Source: Oscillatoria salina IIICB1
GTDB lineage: Bacteria; Cyanobacteriota; Cyanobacteriia; Cyanobacteriales; SIO1D9
Reading direction: 5' to 3'
Assembly (NCBI RefSeq): GCF_020144665.1
Contig: NZ_JAAHBQ010000117.1
Location: 95,411-159,410 of the forward strand
Length of the DNA: 64,000 bases
This document shows positions 35,907 to 44,671 of this stretch, in pieces. A program made the position numbers and the translations under genes. Numbering within the stretch: the first letter of the stretch is position 1; the number at the start of each line of letters is the position of its first letter. The notes beneath the pieces are model-generated. The model did not search any database, was not told the DNA's origin, and was given only the letters and a program-made list of their open reading frames with translations.

Positions 35907-36788
35907 TTAACAACGATAAGCCAAAGCAAAACGTTCTATTCCCGCTAAATCAGGGAAAATTTGCATATTAGAATAACTACCTTGTTGTTGTAACAAATGA
36001 GTAACTTCCTCAGCTTGTCCAGCCATCATTTCAATTAACCACACACCACCAGAAACTAAATATTGAGGGGAAGATTGAACTAAATAACGAATACTAGCTA
36101 AACCATCTTTTCCCCCATCTAAAGCTAAGTGAGGTTCGTGTTGAACTACTTCTGGTTGCAATTGTGGCAGCGTCAAGGTAGGAATATAAGGAGGATTAGA
36201 GACTATTCCGGCGACTTTACCCTGGAGATGAGAGAGAGGTTCCCACCAGGAACCTTGAGAAAAGTTTATCCTCTCTTCAAAGCCAAGATTAGTGGCATTT
36301 TTCTTCGCAAGATTTAAAGCTGAGGCACTCAAATCTACTGCATAAATTTGTGCATTTGTCAAGATATCTGCCAAACCAATCGCGATCGCGCCACTACCAG
36401 TACCCAAATCCACCCAAATCCCAGTATCGAGATGGGGAGTAGGACTATTTTGCGCGGCGGCGAAAGCCAGTTCAACAATTTCCTCAGTTTCGGGTCGCGG
36501 AATCAACACATCGGGAGACACTTCCAGGGAAAAACGCCGCCAGTGACACCTCCCAACCAAATACTGAACCGGGACGCGAGAGAGCAAACGTTTTTCCCAA
36601 AGAGTATTTAACTCAGCCAAAGAAACTGGTAGAGAGGTAGTTGAGAAAGACTCCAAACGCAAAGCAAGACGATCTAAACCAGCCACCTCTTGGAGCAACC
36701 AATCAACCTCAGCCGGAGAAATACCAGCCGCGATCGCCTTACTTTGAGCATCTCGTCTCCATTGAGCGAGTAAATTACCAGCTACCAT
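35907..36788 (-). CDS. prmC: Release factor glutamine methyltransferase PrmC
   Basis: PrmC methylates the GGQ glutamine of peptide chain release factors using SAM. The 293-residue protein has an N-terminal helical substrate domain with QYLVGRCHWRRF and LIPRPETEEIVE, the SAM motif DLGTGSGAIAIGLA near residue 125 and the catalytic SNPPYIP near 196. It starts at ATG 36788, only 3 bp after the stop codon of the upstream Tic22 gene, so the two are almost certainly on one transcript. Confidence 0.95.
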   Translation of the reverse strand: MVAGNLLAQWRRDAQSKAIAAGISPAEVDWLLQEVAGLDRLALRLESFSTTSLPVSLAELNTLWEKRLLSRVPVQYLVGRCHWRRFSLEVSPDVLIPRPETEEIVELAFAAAQNSPTPHLDTGIWVDLGTGSGAIAIGLADILTNAQIYAVDLSASALNLAKKNATNLGFEERINFSQGSWWEPLSHLQGKVAGIVSNPPYIPTLTLPQLQPEVVQHEPHLALDGGKDGLASIRYLVQSSPQYLVSGGVWLIEMMAGQAEEVTHLLQQQGSYSNMQIFPDLAGIERFALAYRC

Positions 36789-36791
36789 CTA

Positions 36792-37535
36792 CTAATTTTC
36801 ACGAGGAAGCGATCGCAAAAACTCCATCGACTCCTGAGAAGGAACCAACAAAATTTGATTAAGCTGCTGATTCTCACTAGTACGGAGAGTTTCAATCACA
36901 CCTTCAAGATTGACCACTTGAACTTTAACCGTAGCAGCCAATTCCGGATTTTGTTGCTTAAAAGTATCGACCATTGTTTGTAACTGTTCCCGCTCAAAAA
37001 AGAAAGGAACCATTTGGCGATCTCCTTGTTGCAAAGTCAAATAACGTTGCTCATTTCCAGCTTTCGCAACAAACAAAGGAACCCCACGAAACTCATCAAT
37101 TTCCTGACCACCTTGACGAATCAAAGTTTCCGCCGATTCCACTTGTTCATCAATCGGAACAAAAGCAAAACTCAAACCATCAGAGCGATCGCGATTTTCT
37201 TGACCGAGTTGATAAACTGCTCCCAGAGAAACCGGAGTTACCCGAACTTGATTCCCCAGATCGGGATTTTCTCTTTTCAACCGTTCGAGGAAAGCATTAG
37301 CATCCTCTTGAGAGATAAACACACCAGCCACTGCGCGATCGTTTTGGCGATCGTCATTGATAACCAAAGGCGCACCTTGAGCATCTGTCACCGTAAAAAC
37401 CGGAACCGAGCGTAATTTTTCCACCACTTCTGCTTCAGGTAAAGCCAAAGCTGGTGAAATCAAACCCAAAGTCAACAAACCCGTTGCCAGCGAACTAAAC
37501 AAAAAACTTTTCCGAAACAAAGATTTCATTACCAA
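36792..37535 (-). CDS. Tic22 family protein (second of tandem pair)
   Basis: A 247-residue exported protein. Residues 1-32 form a signal peptide ending around SPALALPEA. The mature part has the Tic22 pattern: VVEKLRSVPVFTVTDAQG, GVFISQEDANAFLERL, FRGVPLFVAK and VPFFFEREQLQTMV. In cyanobacteria Tic22 is a periplasmic or thylakoid-lumen chaperone-like protein implicated in outer-membrane biogenesis; in plants it sits in the chloroplast import path. Its stop lies 3 bp before prmC. A paralogue lies 53 bp upstream. Confidence 0.9.
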   Translation of the reverse strand: MVMKSLFRKSFLFSSLATGLLTLGLISPALALPEAEVVEKLRSVPVFTVTDAQGAPLVINDDRQNDRAVAGVFISQEDANAFLERLKRENPDLGNQVRVTPVSLGAVYQLGQENRDRSDGLSFAFVPIDEQVESAETLIRQGGQEIDEFRGVPLFVAKAGNEQRYLTLQQGDRQMVPFFFEREQLQTMVDTFKQQNPELAATVKVQVVNLEGVIETLRTSENQQLNQILLVPSQESMEFLRSLPREN

Positions 37536-37588
37536 AAAACCTCAAATATTGTTGTCTTATTGAGCCCAAAATACTGATTGCGTCGCTA

Positions 37589-38326
37589 CTAATTTTGACC
37601 TTGGGGTAGAGACTGCAAGAATTGTAGCGACTCCCGGGAAGGAACCAGAACAATCTTATTCAATTGGGCATCATTACTGGTTTGCAAAGTCCGAATCACA
37701 CCCTCTAGCGGCACCACCTGAACTTGTACCGTGGAAGCCAAACTCGGTTGTTGTTGCTTAAAGCGATCGATCACATTTTGTAACTGCTCTTTTTCAAAAA
37801 AGAAAGGAATTACTTGCTCGCCATCTCGTTGAATCGTCAAATAGCCTCGATCCTGTCCTCCACGAGCAACAAACAAAGGAACTCCTTGAAAATTCTCAAT
37901 ATTTTGTCCCTGCTGACGGAGAACTGTCACCGCCGTCTGGACTTGATTTTGCATTGGCAAAAAGGCAAAACCTAAACCATTATTTTGATTTTCCCGCGAC
38001 TGATTGAGTTGATAAATTTCACCCAGAGATACCGGAAAAACGCGCACTTGATTGCCCAGTTCGGGGTTTTCTCTTTTCAGTTTATTCACAAAAGCCTCAG
38101 CATCACTTTGGCTAATAAAGACACCTGATACTCTTTGATCTTCCACCGAAGCAACTAGCGGCGAACCATCGCGATCGGCGATCGTAAAAACTGGTATAGT
38201 GCGTAATTTTTCCATAACTTGAGCTTCTGGTAAAGCCAACGCCGAAAGCCCAGAAGCGAATACCGAACCCAGTGACGTAGCAGCAACTAAACTAAAAGTT
38301 GCCCAAGAGCGAACCAAAGATTTCAT
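37589..38326 (-). CDS. Tic22 family protein (first of tandem pair)
   Basis: A 245-residue paralogue of the following gene with the same architecture: signal peptide to about residue 31 (SALALPEA), VMEKLRTIPVFTIADRDG, GVFISQSDAEAFVNKL, FQGVPLFVARGG and IPFFFEKEQLQNVI. The two proteins align end to end without large gaps, which points to tandem gene duplication. It is the first gene of a likely Tic22-Tic22-prmC transcript. The promoter should lie in the 506-bp gap upstream. Confidence 0.9.
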   Translation of the reverse strand: MKSLVRSWATFSLVAATSLGSVFASGLSALALPEAQVMEKLRTIPVFTIADRDGSPLVASVEDQRVSGVFISQSDAEAFVNKLKRENPELGNQVRVFPVSLGEIYQLNQSRENQNNGLGFAFLPMQNQVQTAVTVLRQQGQNIENFQGVPLFVARGGQDRGYLTIQRDGEQVIPFFFEKEQLQNVIDRFKQQQPSLASTVQVQVVPLEGVIRTLQTSNDAQLNKIVLVPSRESLQFLQSLPQGQN

Positions 38327-38832
38327 GCTTCACTTACCTCAAAAACTTTTTCCCAAAATATTTTTCTGCTTGCTATTTTACAGAGAGATTAATCGCGACA
38401 ACTTTTCAATTTCAATCTTAAGCAAGAATTCAAGATATTAGCCAATCGGCAAAATTTAGTAACGGTAGCCAAAAAAGCTTATTCTACCTCTATCTAATTA
38501 AAGAATATTTTAGATAAAAGTTACCTCCCTTGAATTTGACGTGCAAGTAAAATTATTTTCTCCCTCACCTTAGATTGCTTTTCTTGCCAAAATATTCACT
38601 TTTTTAGCTAATTTTCCCAGATTTGAAACTACTATCTCCATCCGGACTCCATGACTCAATTTACTCATCAAGGGTTCCAATTAACCAATACTTATAAGAA
38701 TTAGCGCTCGCCGGTTCCTACTGATTTTGCTGGTCATGATAGACATAACCGATGCCCAAAGTCAATTCTGCACTCCCACAAATAATAACCCCCCTGTTAT
38801 TTTTAGGAGGGTTGAGAGATTCTAGTTTGCGA
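38327..38832. other. 506-bp gap upstream of the Tic22 pair
   Basis: No gene. The end near 38787-38813 holds a hairpin assigned to the tRNA terminator. The remainder is AT-rich with no repeat that I can see; the promoter of the Tic22-prmC transcript is expected near 38330-38420. Confidence 0.4.
38787..38813 (-). terminator. Hairpin downstream of tRNA-Pro
   Basis: On the minus strand AACCCTCC pairs with GGGGGGTT (one U-G wobble) around a loop of about 11 bases, followed by ATTATTTG. It lies about 20 bases past the tRNA 3' end, where a terminator is expected. Confidence 0.6.
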
Positions 38833-38906
38833 TCGGGATGACAGGATTTGAACCTGCGACATCCTGCTCCCAAAGCAGGCGCGCTACCAAGCTGCGCTAC
38901 ATCCCG
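38833..38906 (-). tRNA. tRNA-Pro (anticodon TGG)
   Basis: A 74-nt cloverleaf on the minus strand. The acceptor stem CGGGATG pairs with CATCCCG with discriminator A; the D arm contains AGCGCAGCTTGGTAGCGC; the anticodon stem CCTGC/GCAGG encloses TTTGGGA, giving anticodon TGG; the T arm contains GGTTCAAATCC. CCA is not encoded. No intron or mismatch is seen. Confidence 0.97.
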
Positions 38907-38953
38907 AGACCTTATCCATTATAACCCAATTTTGTAACTCACAAGCGAAAATT

Positions 38954-39475
38954 TCAATCTGGATACCAAAACATACCTTTAATTCCTTCCGGATCGAGGA
39001 TAAAACCAAGTCGGCGATAGAAATCGACCACTTGGGGATCGGCAAAAAGAGTGATATTACTAATATCCTCGCTACGGAGTTTTTTAATCGTGTACTTCAT
39101 CAAAGCCTTACCCAACCCCTTATTTTGGAAATCAGGATGAACAACCACATCCCAAATTGTGGCATTAAAAGCGTGGTCTGAAGTAGCCCTAGCAAAGCCA
39201 ACCAAACGGTTGCTACTCCCGCGTACCTCCCACATAGAAACTACGAGAAAGCTGTGTTGAAGAGCCTTTTTTACTTTACGCAGGGGACGGCGAGACCAAC
39301 CGACAGCATCACAAAGTTCTTCAAGTTCGTAAAGGTCAATTTCTCGTTCAGTGCTAAAAAAAATTCGAGAATCCCCAGCGCGATCGCCGGTTTTTACCAC
39401 GGTCTCCCTTTCAGGATCGATCGTCTGAGACGCTGCTGCGTCAGAATTGCTAAACAAGCTTTTCCAAAAACCCAT
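38954..39475 (-). CDS. GNAT N-acetyltransferase, Ycf52/SNAT-like
   Basis: A 173-residue GNAT enzyme. The N-terminus ([22 protein letters not shown]) and the acetyl-CoA block [19 protein letters not shown] match the Ycf52 group of cyanobacteria and algal plastids, related to plant chloroplast NSI/SNAT enzymes that acetylate protein lysines or serotonin. The C-terminal [19 protein letters not shown] closes the fold. The actual substrate here is unknown. ATG start, transcribed toward the tRNA-Pro gene. Confidence 0.85.
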   Translation of the reverse strand: MGFWKSLFSNSDAAASQTIDPERETVVKTGDRAGDSRIFFSTEREIDLYELEELCDAVGWSRRPLRKVKKALQHSFLVVSMWEVRGSSNRLVGFARATSDHAFNATIWDVVVHPDFQNKGLGKALMKYTIKKLRSEDISNITLFADPQVVDFYRRLGFILDPEGIKGMFWYPD

Positions 39476-39877
39476 GCCTGATGGCTAAGTCATTAGATTT
39501 GTTTACACCGCCAAAAGCGACGGAATTTGCCCGAAGGCAGCTTTCTTGTTGAAGAAAGCAAGCAATCAGAGCTAGACTTTGACATTGGAATCGATCCAAG
39601 CAAAAAACGTTCTAGCCGCGACCGCACGAAATAGATAATAGCACAACTAGAGAGTATATTGATTCGAGATTAATCTTCGCCTATCAGTTTAGCCTTGACA
39701 TTCTTTGGATTAAACTGGGGCTAGTAAACTACCCTAGCGTAAGACAGACAGGGCTTCCAGATTCATTGGGCAATTCTTTTCTATTCCAAAAGATAGATAA
39801 GACTTACCAAAACCATTACTGGCAGTCGTCTGTTAAAGACAATTACAGTTAATTAACAACGAATAACAGCATCGGCT
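39476..39877. other. 402-bp gap between divergent genes
   Basis: No gene. GCTTTCTT-GTTG-AAGAAAGC at 39540-39559 is a perfect 8-bp hairpin in the leader side of the GNAT gene. The rest shows no repeats. Promoters for both flanking genes are expected here but no strong consensus is visible. Confidence 0.4.
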
Positions 39878-40654
39878 GTGACTATTTCACCTTCACCGGG
39901 CTTGAAAAACACACTTGTACCTTCTTCTATGGCTGCGGGTTTAAAATCTTCTACCCTAGAGCTTTTGAAGCGCTTTAATCGAGCGTTCCCTCAGTTCTAC
40001 GAACAGTTTGTCAGTAGTGAAATTCAACTGCAAAACCTGCGTTTAGCACATCGGCTCTATAAGAGCAAGCGAGCAGTAATCGAACTGAAACCTGAAGGCT
40101 CTAAAAGTGCCTTACACTTTGCTTACCGCAATCAATCTTTTTTGTTAAGCGATATTTTTGGTGTTCTCGCTGCTTACGGACTGACAATTCACAGTCTTAG
40201 TCTCTATGGTCAAATCAAACCACCGATGCTGGTTTTTATTAAATTGGTTGTATCTCGCGGCAGCAAAGCACTCACTGACAAAACTGCTGATAATGTTTGT
40301 CGCGCTATTCGCGAAGCTTTAGCGGGTCGATTTGAAGTCGAAGAGATGCTCGCTGTGGAATTTAACCTTGATGCTGGTTTAGAGCAAGTAGAAACTGAGT
40401 TTTATGTCGATCCAGTTTTTCACCTGCCCGCACTGTTAATTGAGGCAGATAATCAACCGGGATTATTCTATAAGGTAATGTACGCCATTTGGCAAGAGGA
40501 TTTACTGGTAGTAAATGCGAATTTGTTAGTCTGGCGAGGACGCACGCGCTTGATTCTCTATCTACTTGGACCTAATGAAAACTTGATTCCAGAATATCTC
40601 GGTCAAAAAATTGCCGAAAGCGTTCGCCAAAGGTTACTTGGGGAGAGATTTTAG
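39878..40654 (+). CDS. ACT-domain (GlnD-like) protein
   Basis: A 258-residue protein with a GTG start. After a helical N-terminus (FNRAFPQFYEQFVSSE) come two regions that read as ACT-like folds: about 70-160 (LSDIFGVLAAYGLTIHSLSLY) and about 185-255 (LLIEADNQPGLFYKVMYAIWQEDLLVVNANL, notably ADNQPGLFYKV, typical of ligand-sensing ACT domains of GlnD-type uridylyltransferases). No catalytic domain is attached. It may sense amino acids, but the ligand is unknown. The next open frame overlaps its end on the same strand. Confidence 0.75.
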   Translation: MTISPSPGLKNTLVPSSMAAGLKSSTLELLKRFNRAFPQFYEQFVSSEIQLQNLRLAHRLYKSKRAVIELKPEGSKSALHFAYRNQSFLLSDIFGVLAAYGLTIHSLSLYGQIKPPMLVFIKLVVSRGSKALTDKTADNVCRAIREALAGRFEVEEMLAVEFNLDAGLEQVETEFYVDPVFHLPALLIEADNQPGLFYKVMYAIWQEDLLVVNANLLVWRGRTRLILYLLGPNENLIPEYLGQKIAESVRQRLLGERF

Positions 40655-40736
40655 TGGTGAGAACCTACTTTTGTCAATCAACCAACAAATCAACAAGCGT
40701 GACCGCCACTTCCTCAATTCAGGATACTATGAAGAC

Positions 40737-41648
40737 ATGGCAAGCATCGATCTTCTGGGAGTACCTCACGCTTACGAACTAACACCTCGCCCCCCAAATT
40801 CATCTTCTGTGGTGCTAGTTTTCATTCATGGCTGGCTCTTAAGCTATAGGTATTGGCAACCCGTAGTAGAGTTATTAGCACAAGATTATCAGTGCCTTTG
40901 TTATGACTTACGGGGATTTGGCGATTCTCAACTCAACAAGGCAGCAAGCGATCGCGCGATCGCTATCTCAAATTCTCTCTCTGTTCAAGCTAATTTGGCT
41001 TCTAGTTATACTTTGGCTGCTTATGCCCGAGATTTAGGTATTTTGCTCGAAAAGTTAGGCATTGAGAAAGCTTGGCTGCTCGGTCACTCTTTGGGTGGTA
41101 GTATCGCTCTTTGGGGTGCTGATTTGTTTAGCGAAATTGTTAAGGGAGTTATTTGTCTTAATTCTGGGGGCGGTATTTATGTTAAAGAGGAATTTGAACG
41201 CTTTCGCTCTGCGGGTCAGCAATTGGTCAAAAGACGTTTTAGTTGGCTTAAATACGTGCCTTTGATCGATTTAGTCTTTGCGCGAGCAATGGTGGCTCGT
41301 CCCTTGTCTCGTCATTGGGCGCGTCAGCGCGTTTTGGATTTTGTCAAGGCGGAAACTCAGGCAGCTTTGGGTGCTTTGCTTGATTCGACCACAGAATCTG
41401 AAGTTCACCAGTTACCACGAATTGTGGCGCGACTTCAACAACCAGTTTATTTTTTAGCTGGGGCGCAAGATACAATTATGGAACCTAAGTATGTTCGTCA
41501 TTTAGCCAGCTTTCACCAATTGTTTGGCGATTGTGGCTCTAATGTGATTGAAATTGCTGATTGCGGACATATGTCGATGATCGAACAACCCGATTTGGTA
41601 GCGCTGAGGATTAAAGAAATTCTCAGCAAGCACGAATGGCTAGATTAG
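40737..41648 (+). CDS. Alpha/beta hydrolase
   Basis: A 303-residue alpha/beta-hydrolase fold protein. LVFIHGWLLSYRYW supplies the oxyanion hole, GHSLGGS the nucleophile serine, AGAQDTIM the acidic residue region and CGHMSMIEQP the catalytic histidine. ATG at 40737 gives a normal N-terminus; an earlier in-frame ATG at 40611 would overlap the ACT gene by 44 bp and add 42 atypical residues. Substrate unknown. Likely co-transcribed with the ACT-domain gene. Confidence 0.85.
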   Translation: MASIDLLGVPHAYELTPRPPNSSSVVLVFIHGWLLSYRYWQPVVELLAQDYQCLCYDLRGFGDSQLNKAASDRAIAISNSLSVQANLASSYTLAAYARDLGILLEKLGIEKAWLLGHSLGGSIALWGADLFSEIVKGVICLNSGGGIYVKEEFERFRSAGQQLVKRRFSWLKYVPLIDLVFARAMVARPLSRHWARQRVLDFVKAETQAALGALLDSTTESEVHQLPRIVARLQQPVYFLAGAQDTIMEPKYVRHLASFHQLFGDCGSNVIEIADCGHMSMIEQPDLVALRIKEILSKHEWLD

Positions 41649-42331
41649 CTCTTGACAAAATAAAATTGGTCTGAAAAAATTTCCAGCAATAAAGCAAGTT
41701 AAAACTGGGAATAATAGGTTAGGTAAGAATGAGTACAACTGGCTTAACAAACCTCGGCTCGACCTGAAAAATTTGCTTGTGAGAATTTTGTTAGGATAGA
41801 GCAAGGTTAAGCATAACCAACAAATAACCAAGAAAAAATTTTTGCTCGCGAGCAAGCCAACTAATCACTGATTAATGAAAATTTACTTGTTACCCCAAAA
41901 AATCAAAGCTATTTTGCCTAAAGGTAATCAGGATTATCCTGTTAGACTAGGGATGATGAAAAATCGATTGTCAAAGATCGCCCAAAAATACCATTATCTT
42001 CATGAGTCTTTAAATGTGGTAGCTGTGGCGTAGAATTAGATTGTAATCCAAGACCAGCATTAATTTAGAGCGCTGGTATTCAGATATTATCCTTAAACCG
42101 TTAGCTCGCTCGATGGGGATTGCTGGAATCGGGTCAAAGCAACTTGATAGTATTGCTGTCAAGGATTCGATCTAAGAAAAGCTTTCCCAAAGGTAGCACC
42201 AAAAAAACTTTGAACCTACCTAGAGACAACTTTCTTGATTGGATAGGTAAGTTTAAGTAAGTTTTTGAGAGCGGCAAAGCACAAACAAGAACAAAGCTAG
42301 TAAGAAAGTATCAGCCTAGGAGAAGCTAACT
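41649..42331. other. 683-bp gap
   Basis: No gene can be supported. A 52-codon frame at 41875-42033 has no family resemblance. The segment 42006-42068 reads as FKCGSCGVELD in another frame, reminiscent of a transposase zinc ribbon, but it is only 20 codons between stops. AGGAG near 42317 serves the next gene. Confidence 0.4.
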
Positions 42332-42643
42332 ATGCTACACCGCAAGATTTATCAACTCTGTGCAGATGGTCGTGAAGTTTGCTTGTTCTTGCGGGACCAG
42401 CAACGTTGGATTGAAAACGCTCGGATCGTCGATTTAGAAGGCGATTTAGTGACTATTCGTTATGAAACTGAAGAAGATGACGAAGTTAGTTCTTGGGAAG
42501 AAATGGTTCGTCTAGAAAGTATTGGTTCTGTAACCCAAAAACTGGCTTCAGTTCCCAGAGGAAACGCAGAAATTCAAGTTTCTGATGATTGTCCCGAAGC
42601 GGAACAAATCAGACCCCACTATCCAGAAAGCGATCGCGAGTAA
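42332..42643 (+). CDS. DUF6679-like conserved cyanobacterial protein
   Basis: A 103-residue soluble protein beginning MLHRKIYQLCADGREVCLFL, which I associate with the cyanobacterial DUF6679 family. Residues 1-70 look like a small beta-rich fold (RWIENARIVDLEGDLVTIRYE), with an acidic, less conserved tail. AGGAGAAGC precedes the ATG at a good distance. The function is unknown. The downstream MBL gene converges after 18 bp. Confidence 0.75.
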   Translation: MLHRKIYQLCADGREVCLFLRDQQRWIENARIVDLEGDLVTIRYETEEDDEVSSWEEMVRLESIGSVTQKLASVPRGNAEIQVSDDCPEAEQIRPHYPESDRE

Positions 42644-42661
42644 TCTCGCCAGTGACTGAAG

Positions 42662-44359
42662 TTATGTTTCGTTTTGGGGGTCAGCAGGTTCGTACACTGG
42701 GCAGTATCCTTCTGGGGTTACTTTGAAACCGTACAGAGGAGAAGCTTGGTTACAGCAGCGCTGACCCCTTTGGTGACGGCAGTTGCCACAACAATCAATA
42801 TCAATAGGCATTTTGGCGTTGCTGGTTTGAGTTAAAAGTTCCCGTTGCGATAAACCTCTTAAGACTAATTCTTCTCCTTGCCAACGGGCTTCGACTAAAC
42901 CTGTATCAGCAAAGTTATTCCAACGGGGATCGGTAGTGAGGGAATCAGGTAAATTAATTTTGACGCCATCAGCTAATTCATTCAACTCTCCTTCGTAATG
43001 AGTTTCTAGAGGTGCCGCAGGTTGAATAAAGTTGTCCCCAATTGGCAATTCGACAAGGGTTCCTGCCCTAGGAGAATGTAATTGATAGCGATTTTGCAGT
43101 TCTTCTAAGCTGGTTAAATCTGCCAAGTAAGCAGGGGAACCGTGGACAAAAATTACGTGCTGGGGACGTAAATTGTGGATGAGCTGAGTAGTATTCAAAC
43201 CATCACTATGTTGGGCAAGTAAATAAGTTTCGATCCGCAGCCGATTCGAGTTGGGAGAACCAAGAGTCCGAATCTCGCTGGCAAGGCTGAAAATTTGCCT
43301 GGGATCGGGTTGCATTTTCAACCGAGGATGTTCGTGGAGTAAAATCAGCCAAGATCCCGACTCCGGATGACAAAATTCTCTTAGTTGAGTAGCATAATCG
43401 GTCAGCACGATACAGGGAGATTGACCGATGTTACTGCGATTCTCTGGACTTAAGCGACGCACTCGCGGGCGTACTCGGTCATCCCAAAACAAAGGCTGAT
43501 GTCGGGCAAAATTTTGTACTGATGCCGGAAAATGAGGCAAAAGTTCTAGATAAGCATCGCAACCTATGGCGACAGTGGCATCAACCCAAATATCCAAATC
43601 CCGACCTGTAAACTGATGATGAGAGCGCAAAAGCATCAAAATTTCTTGACCTAAACCCAAAGAAGGTACGGGTAAGAGAACACTTTGAGAATTGGCGATC
43701 GCGCGATCGATCCGTTCCATCAGTTGTTTTTCTTGTTGTCTGCGCCGAGGATGTCGCGCTGTACCGTAACTGCCTTCAATAATTAGGACATCGGGCGCTA
43801 ACCCGCGTAGAGACTCGATTGATAAACCATCTACCAAACGCGAATTAGAAACAGAAAAATCGCCCGTATAAAGCAATTTATAAGCACGCGATCGCTCCTG
43901 TTCGGGATTCTTATACGTCAGCAAAATCGCTGCGGCACCAGGTAAATGACCTGCCGGGAACAATTCTGCACTCAAACCATCACAAAATTCTACAGGCGAT
44001 CGCCAAGGCAAAGCTTGACAAAATTGTGGTATTTCTGCTCTGTTTAACTCTTGCCAATTCAGAGGCAATAACTCCGTAGTTACTTCTGAAGCATAAATTG
44101 GCATTTGCGGAAAAGCTTGATGCAGTGCGAGTAAACCTTGTGCGTGATCTGTATGAGCGTGAGAACACAACAACAAATCTGCCGGAGGAGCGCTCAAACT
44201 TTCTAGCTCAGAAATATCACTCAAACCACAATCAAGGAGAATGCGGTGAGGTCCCATCCGTACCAACAAACAAACACCTTCTTCCCCATGAGCAACGCCA
44301 TAGGGAAGACAGGATAACGTAACCAACTCGTCAAAAGTGGTGGAGCGATGTTGATTCAT
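42662..44359 (-). CDS. MBL-fold metallo-hydrolase, beta-CASP type
   Basis: A 565-residue protein with a metallo-beta-lactamase domain carrying the metal site SHAHTDHAQG near residue 65 and later TGDFS, plus a beta-CASP-like insertion (EGSYGTARHPRR, VLLPVPSLGLGQEIL, FVHGSPAY). These features resemble RNase J/CPSF-type nucleases. The C-terminus has a Cys cluster (DCCGNC, GQRCCNQ, GYCPVY) that may bind a metal. ATG at 44359 is used; a GTG at 44371 would add four residues. RNA or DNA processing is likely but unproven. Confidence 0.82.
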   Translation of the reverse strand: MNQHRSTTFDELVTLSCLPYGVAHGEEGVCLLVRMGPHRILLDCGLSDISELESLSAPPADLLLCSHAHTDHAQGLLALHQAFPQMPIYASEVTTELLPLNWQELNRAEIPQFCQALPWRSPVEFCDGLSAELFPAGHLPGAAAILLTYKNPEQERSRAYKLLYTGDFSVSNSRLVDGLSIESLRGLAPDVLIIEGSYGTARHPRRRQQEKQLMERIDRAIANSQSVLLPVPSLGLGQEILMLLRSHHQFTGRDLDIWVDATVAIGCDAYLELLPHFPASVQNFARHQPLFWDDRVRPRVRRLSPENRSNIGQSPCIVLTDYATQLREFCHPESGSWLILLHEHPRLKMQPDPRQIFSLASEIRTLGSPNSNRLRIETYLLAQHSDGLNTTQLIHNLRPQHVIFVHGSPAYLADLTSLEELQNRYQLHSPRAGTLVELPIGDNFIQPAAPLETHYEGELNELADGVKINLPDSLTTDPRWNNFADTGLVEARWQGEELVLRGLSQRELLTQTSNAKMPIDIDCCGNCRHQRGQRCCNQASPLYGFKVTPEGYCPVYEPADPQNET

Positions 44360-44462
44360 ACTCCGTGCCACGGCAAAACCATCTATTTTGCATAAATTGT
44401 CATTATATCATGACCAAAGCCTAGTCTTAGAAATTGTCTAGGAAATGCAAAATAGAAAATTC

Positions 44463-44585
44463 TCAGTGAGCCGAACCATTGCCGTGATAGTTATCAGAAT
44501 CATAAAATCCGTTTTTAGTGCCAAAGAACAAGCTAGAAAGAATAAAAAGAGCCGTTAAGACTAGCAGCACAACTTTGACATCCAT
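44463..44585 (-). CDS. 40-residue single-span membrane protein
   Basis: A short frame with one hydrophobic helix (VVLLVLTALFILSSLFFG, residues 5-22) followed by a polar tail TKNGFYDSDNYHGNGSAH. ATG at 44585 is preceded by AAGGTAAGGGAAATTT, a good ribosome site. The TKNGFYDSD...HGNGSAH tail is like a small conserved protein I recall from other cyanobacteria, though I cannot name a family. It lies between the Na+/H+ antiporter (upstream, same strand, 86 bp) and the MBL gene (103 bp), consistent with one transcript. Confidence 0.65.
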   Translation of the reverse strand: MDVKVVLLVLTALFILSSLFFGTKNGFYDSDNYHGNGSAH

Positions 44586-44671
44586 AAATTTCCCTTACCT
44601 TCTCCAAATCTTCTAAATACATATTGACATCTTCGGAACGATTAACCAAGAGAATCGGCTGAGCCAATATT

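Noticed and set aside
40611..40736. Earlier start for the alpha/beta hydrolase
   Set aside because: It would overlap the ACT-domain gene and add 42 residues with no hydrolase-like sequence; ATG 40737 fits better.
42006..42068. FKCGSCGVELD reading as a TnpB-type transposase zinc-ribbon remnant
   Set aside because: Only 20 codons lie between stops and neither side resembles the rest of a transposase; the match may be chance.
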